Shown here: one piece after another, positions 5,700 to 5,741 of the stretch
Layout of the letters: every line of letters begins with the position of its first letter
Numbering within the stretch: the first letter of the stretch is position 1
Assembly (NCBI GenBank): GCA_955652255.1
Contig: CATPAW010000040.1
Location: 1-5,741, forward strand
DNA from: an uncultured Chthoniobacterales bacterium
GTDB lineage: Bacteria; Verrucomicrobiota; Verrucomicrobiia; Chthoniobacterales; UBA10450
Direction of reading: 5' to 3'
DNA length: 5,741 bases
The notes under the pieces: generated by a model
Database searches by the model: none
The model's input: only the letters and a program-made list of their open reading frames with translations
Told to the model about the DNA's origin: nothing
Translations under genes and position numbers: made by a program

Positions 5700-5741
5700 A
5701 ATCGCTTCGCACGGCTTGGCATCGAGATCGAGCAAATCGCG
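5373..5741. repeat. Imperfect inverted repeat, arms of at least 79 bases
   Basis: Bases 5373-5451 and the reverse complement of 5663-5741 align without gaps with 9 mismatches in 79 by my hand count, separated by a 211-base centre. Both arms code for the same part of the FAD-linked oxidase (RDLLELDTKPCEAILLVEF versus RDLLDLDAKPCEAILLIEF), each in its own direction. The right arm reaches the window edge, so the repeat is probably longer. The mismatches include four amino-acid changes, so these are two diverged gene copies rather than one sequence read twice. Confidence 0.85.
5442..5741 (-). pseudogene. Internal fragment of a second, inverted FAD-linked oxidase copy
   Basis: Reading leftward from the right edge, 100 codons encode the piece of the same oxidase family that starts at the equivalent of residue 303 of the plus-strand copy and goes beyond it: CEAILLIEFYDDVAER, then NLGLRTKILIDATEMNLVW, VRKAGLSLLTGRVGAANP, AFIEDAAVRP, LPAYVRGLQSIMKSLG. 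This is the FAD-oxidase C-domain region, including the VRKAGLSLL and FVEDAAVP-type motifs. After G (GGG, 5444-5442) the frame enters the antisense of the plus-strand copy and stays open by chance to TAA at 5297-5295. The expected continuation of the domain (the GHA-type segment) is missing. The 5' end lies outside the window, so this copy may be long, or whole apart from its 3' end. A TTG at 5735 is not a genuine start, because homology extends upstream of it to the edge. Confidence 0.8.

Noticed and set aside
5143..5712. Long minus-strand open frame (189 codons) opposite the FAD oxidase
   Set aside because: It is antisense to well-matched oxidase sequence, is very rich in Arg/Ala and shows no domain pattern; it is a by-product of GC-rich codons.
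1..5741. Search for CRISPR repeats, tRNA/rRNA, insertion sequences, toxin-antitoxin or phage-defence modules
   Set aside because: No regularly spaced direct repeats, cloverleaf sequences, transposase motifs or defence-type domains were recognised; the genes are housekeeping or metabolic families.

Overview
The window looks like ordinary chromosomal DNA from a GC-rich (roughly 55-60 %), aerobic, probably Gram-negative bacterium. The evidence is a heme-copper cytochrome oxidase, a DNA polymerase IV, a secreted SnoaL-like protein and a YdiJ/GlcD-type FAD oxidase. The style of these proteins (the LAHPEVY form of CtaD, the 2TM-domain protein, the GTG-started Pol IV) reminds me of soil Verrucomicrobiota or Acidobacteriota. 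That placement is an impression, not a demonstrated assignment.

Left block, minus strand (1-2167): a histidine-phosphatase (phosphoglycerate-mutase-like) gene is followed after 36 bases by a small 2TM-domain membrane-protein gene broken by one missing base. After a 153-base leader comes the 5' 321 codons of ctaD (cytochrome c oxidase subunit I), which leaves the window at the left edge with its heme a ligand, D-channel and Cu-B/Tyr motif intact. Middle block: dinB (Pol IV) starts on the plus strand 98 bases from the phosphatase start and ends convergently, 3 bases from the stop of a small tail-anchored hypothetical protein on the minus strand. Its GTG start may belong to a leaderless message.

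Right block (3669-5741): three pieces of the same FAD-linked oxidase family lie within about 2 kb. The first is a 30-codon 5' remnant with a good ribosome-binding site and one missing base. The second, after an oppositely oriented secreted SnoaL/DUF4440-like gene, is a long N-terminal part (about 328 codons) on the plus strand. The third is a 100-codon internal piece of a diverged second copy on the minus strand, joined tail-to-tail to the second at a 9-base shared sequence (5442-5450). The last roughly 80 bases of the window are therefore an imperfect inverted copy of 5373-5451. This is either a real inverted-duplication breakpoint or an assembly chimera near a contig end.

I see no tRNA, rRNA, CRISPR array, insertion sequence or convincing intrinsic terminator. 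No stretch longer than about 220 bases lacks a gene or gene remnant. I found no convincing new multi-gene system; the most unusual signal is the fragmentation and inversion of the FAD-oxidase copies.
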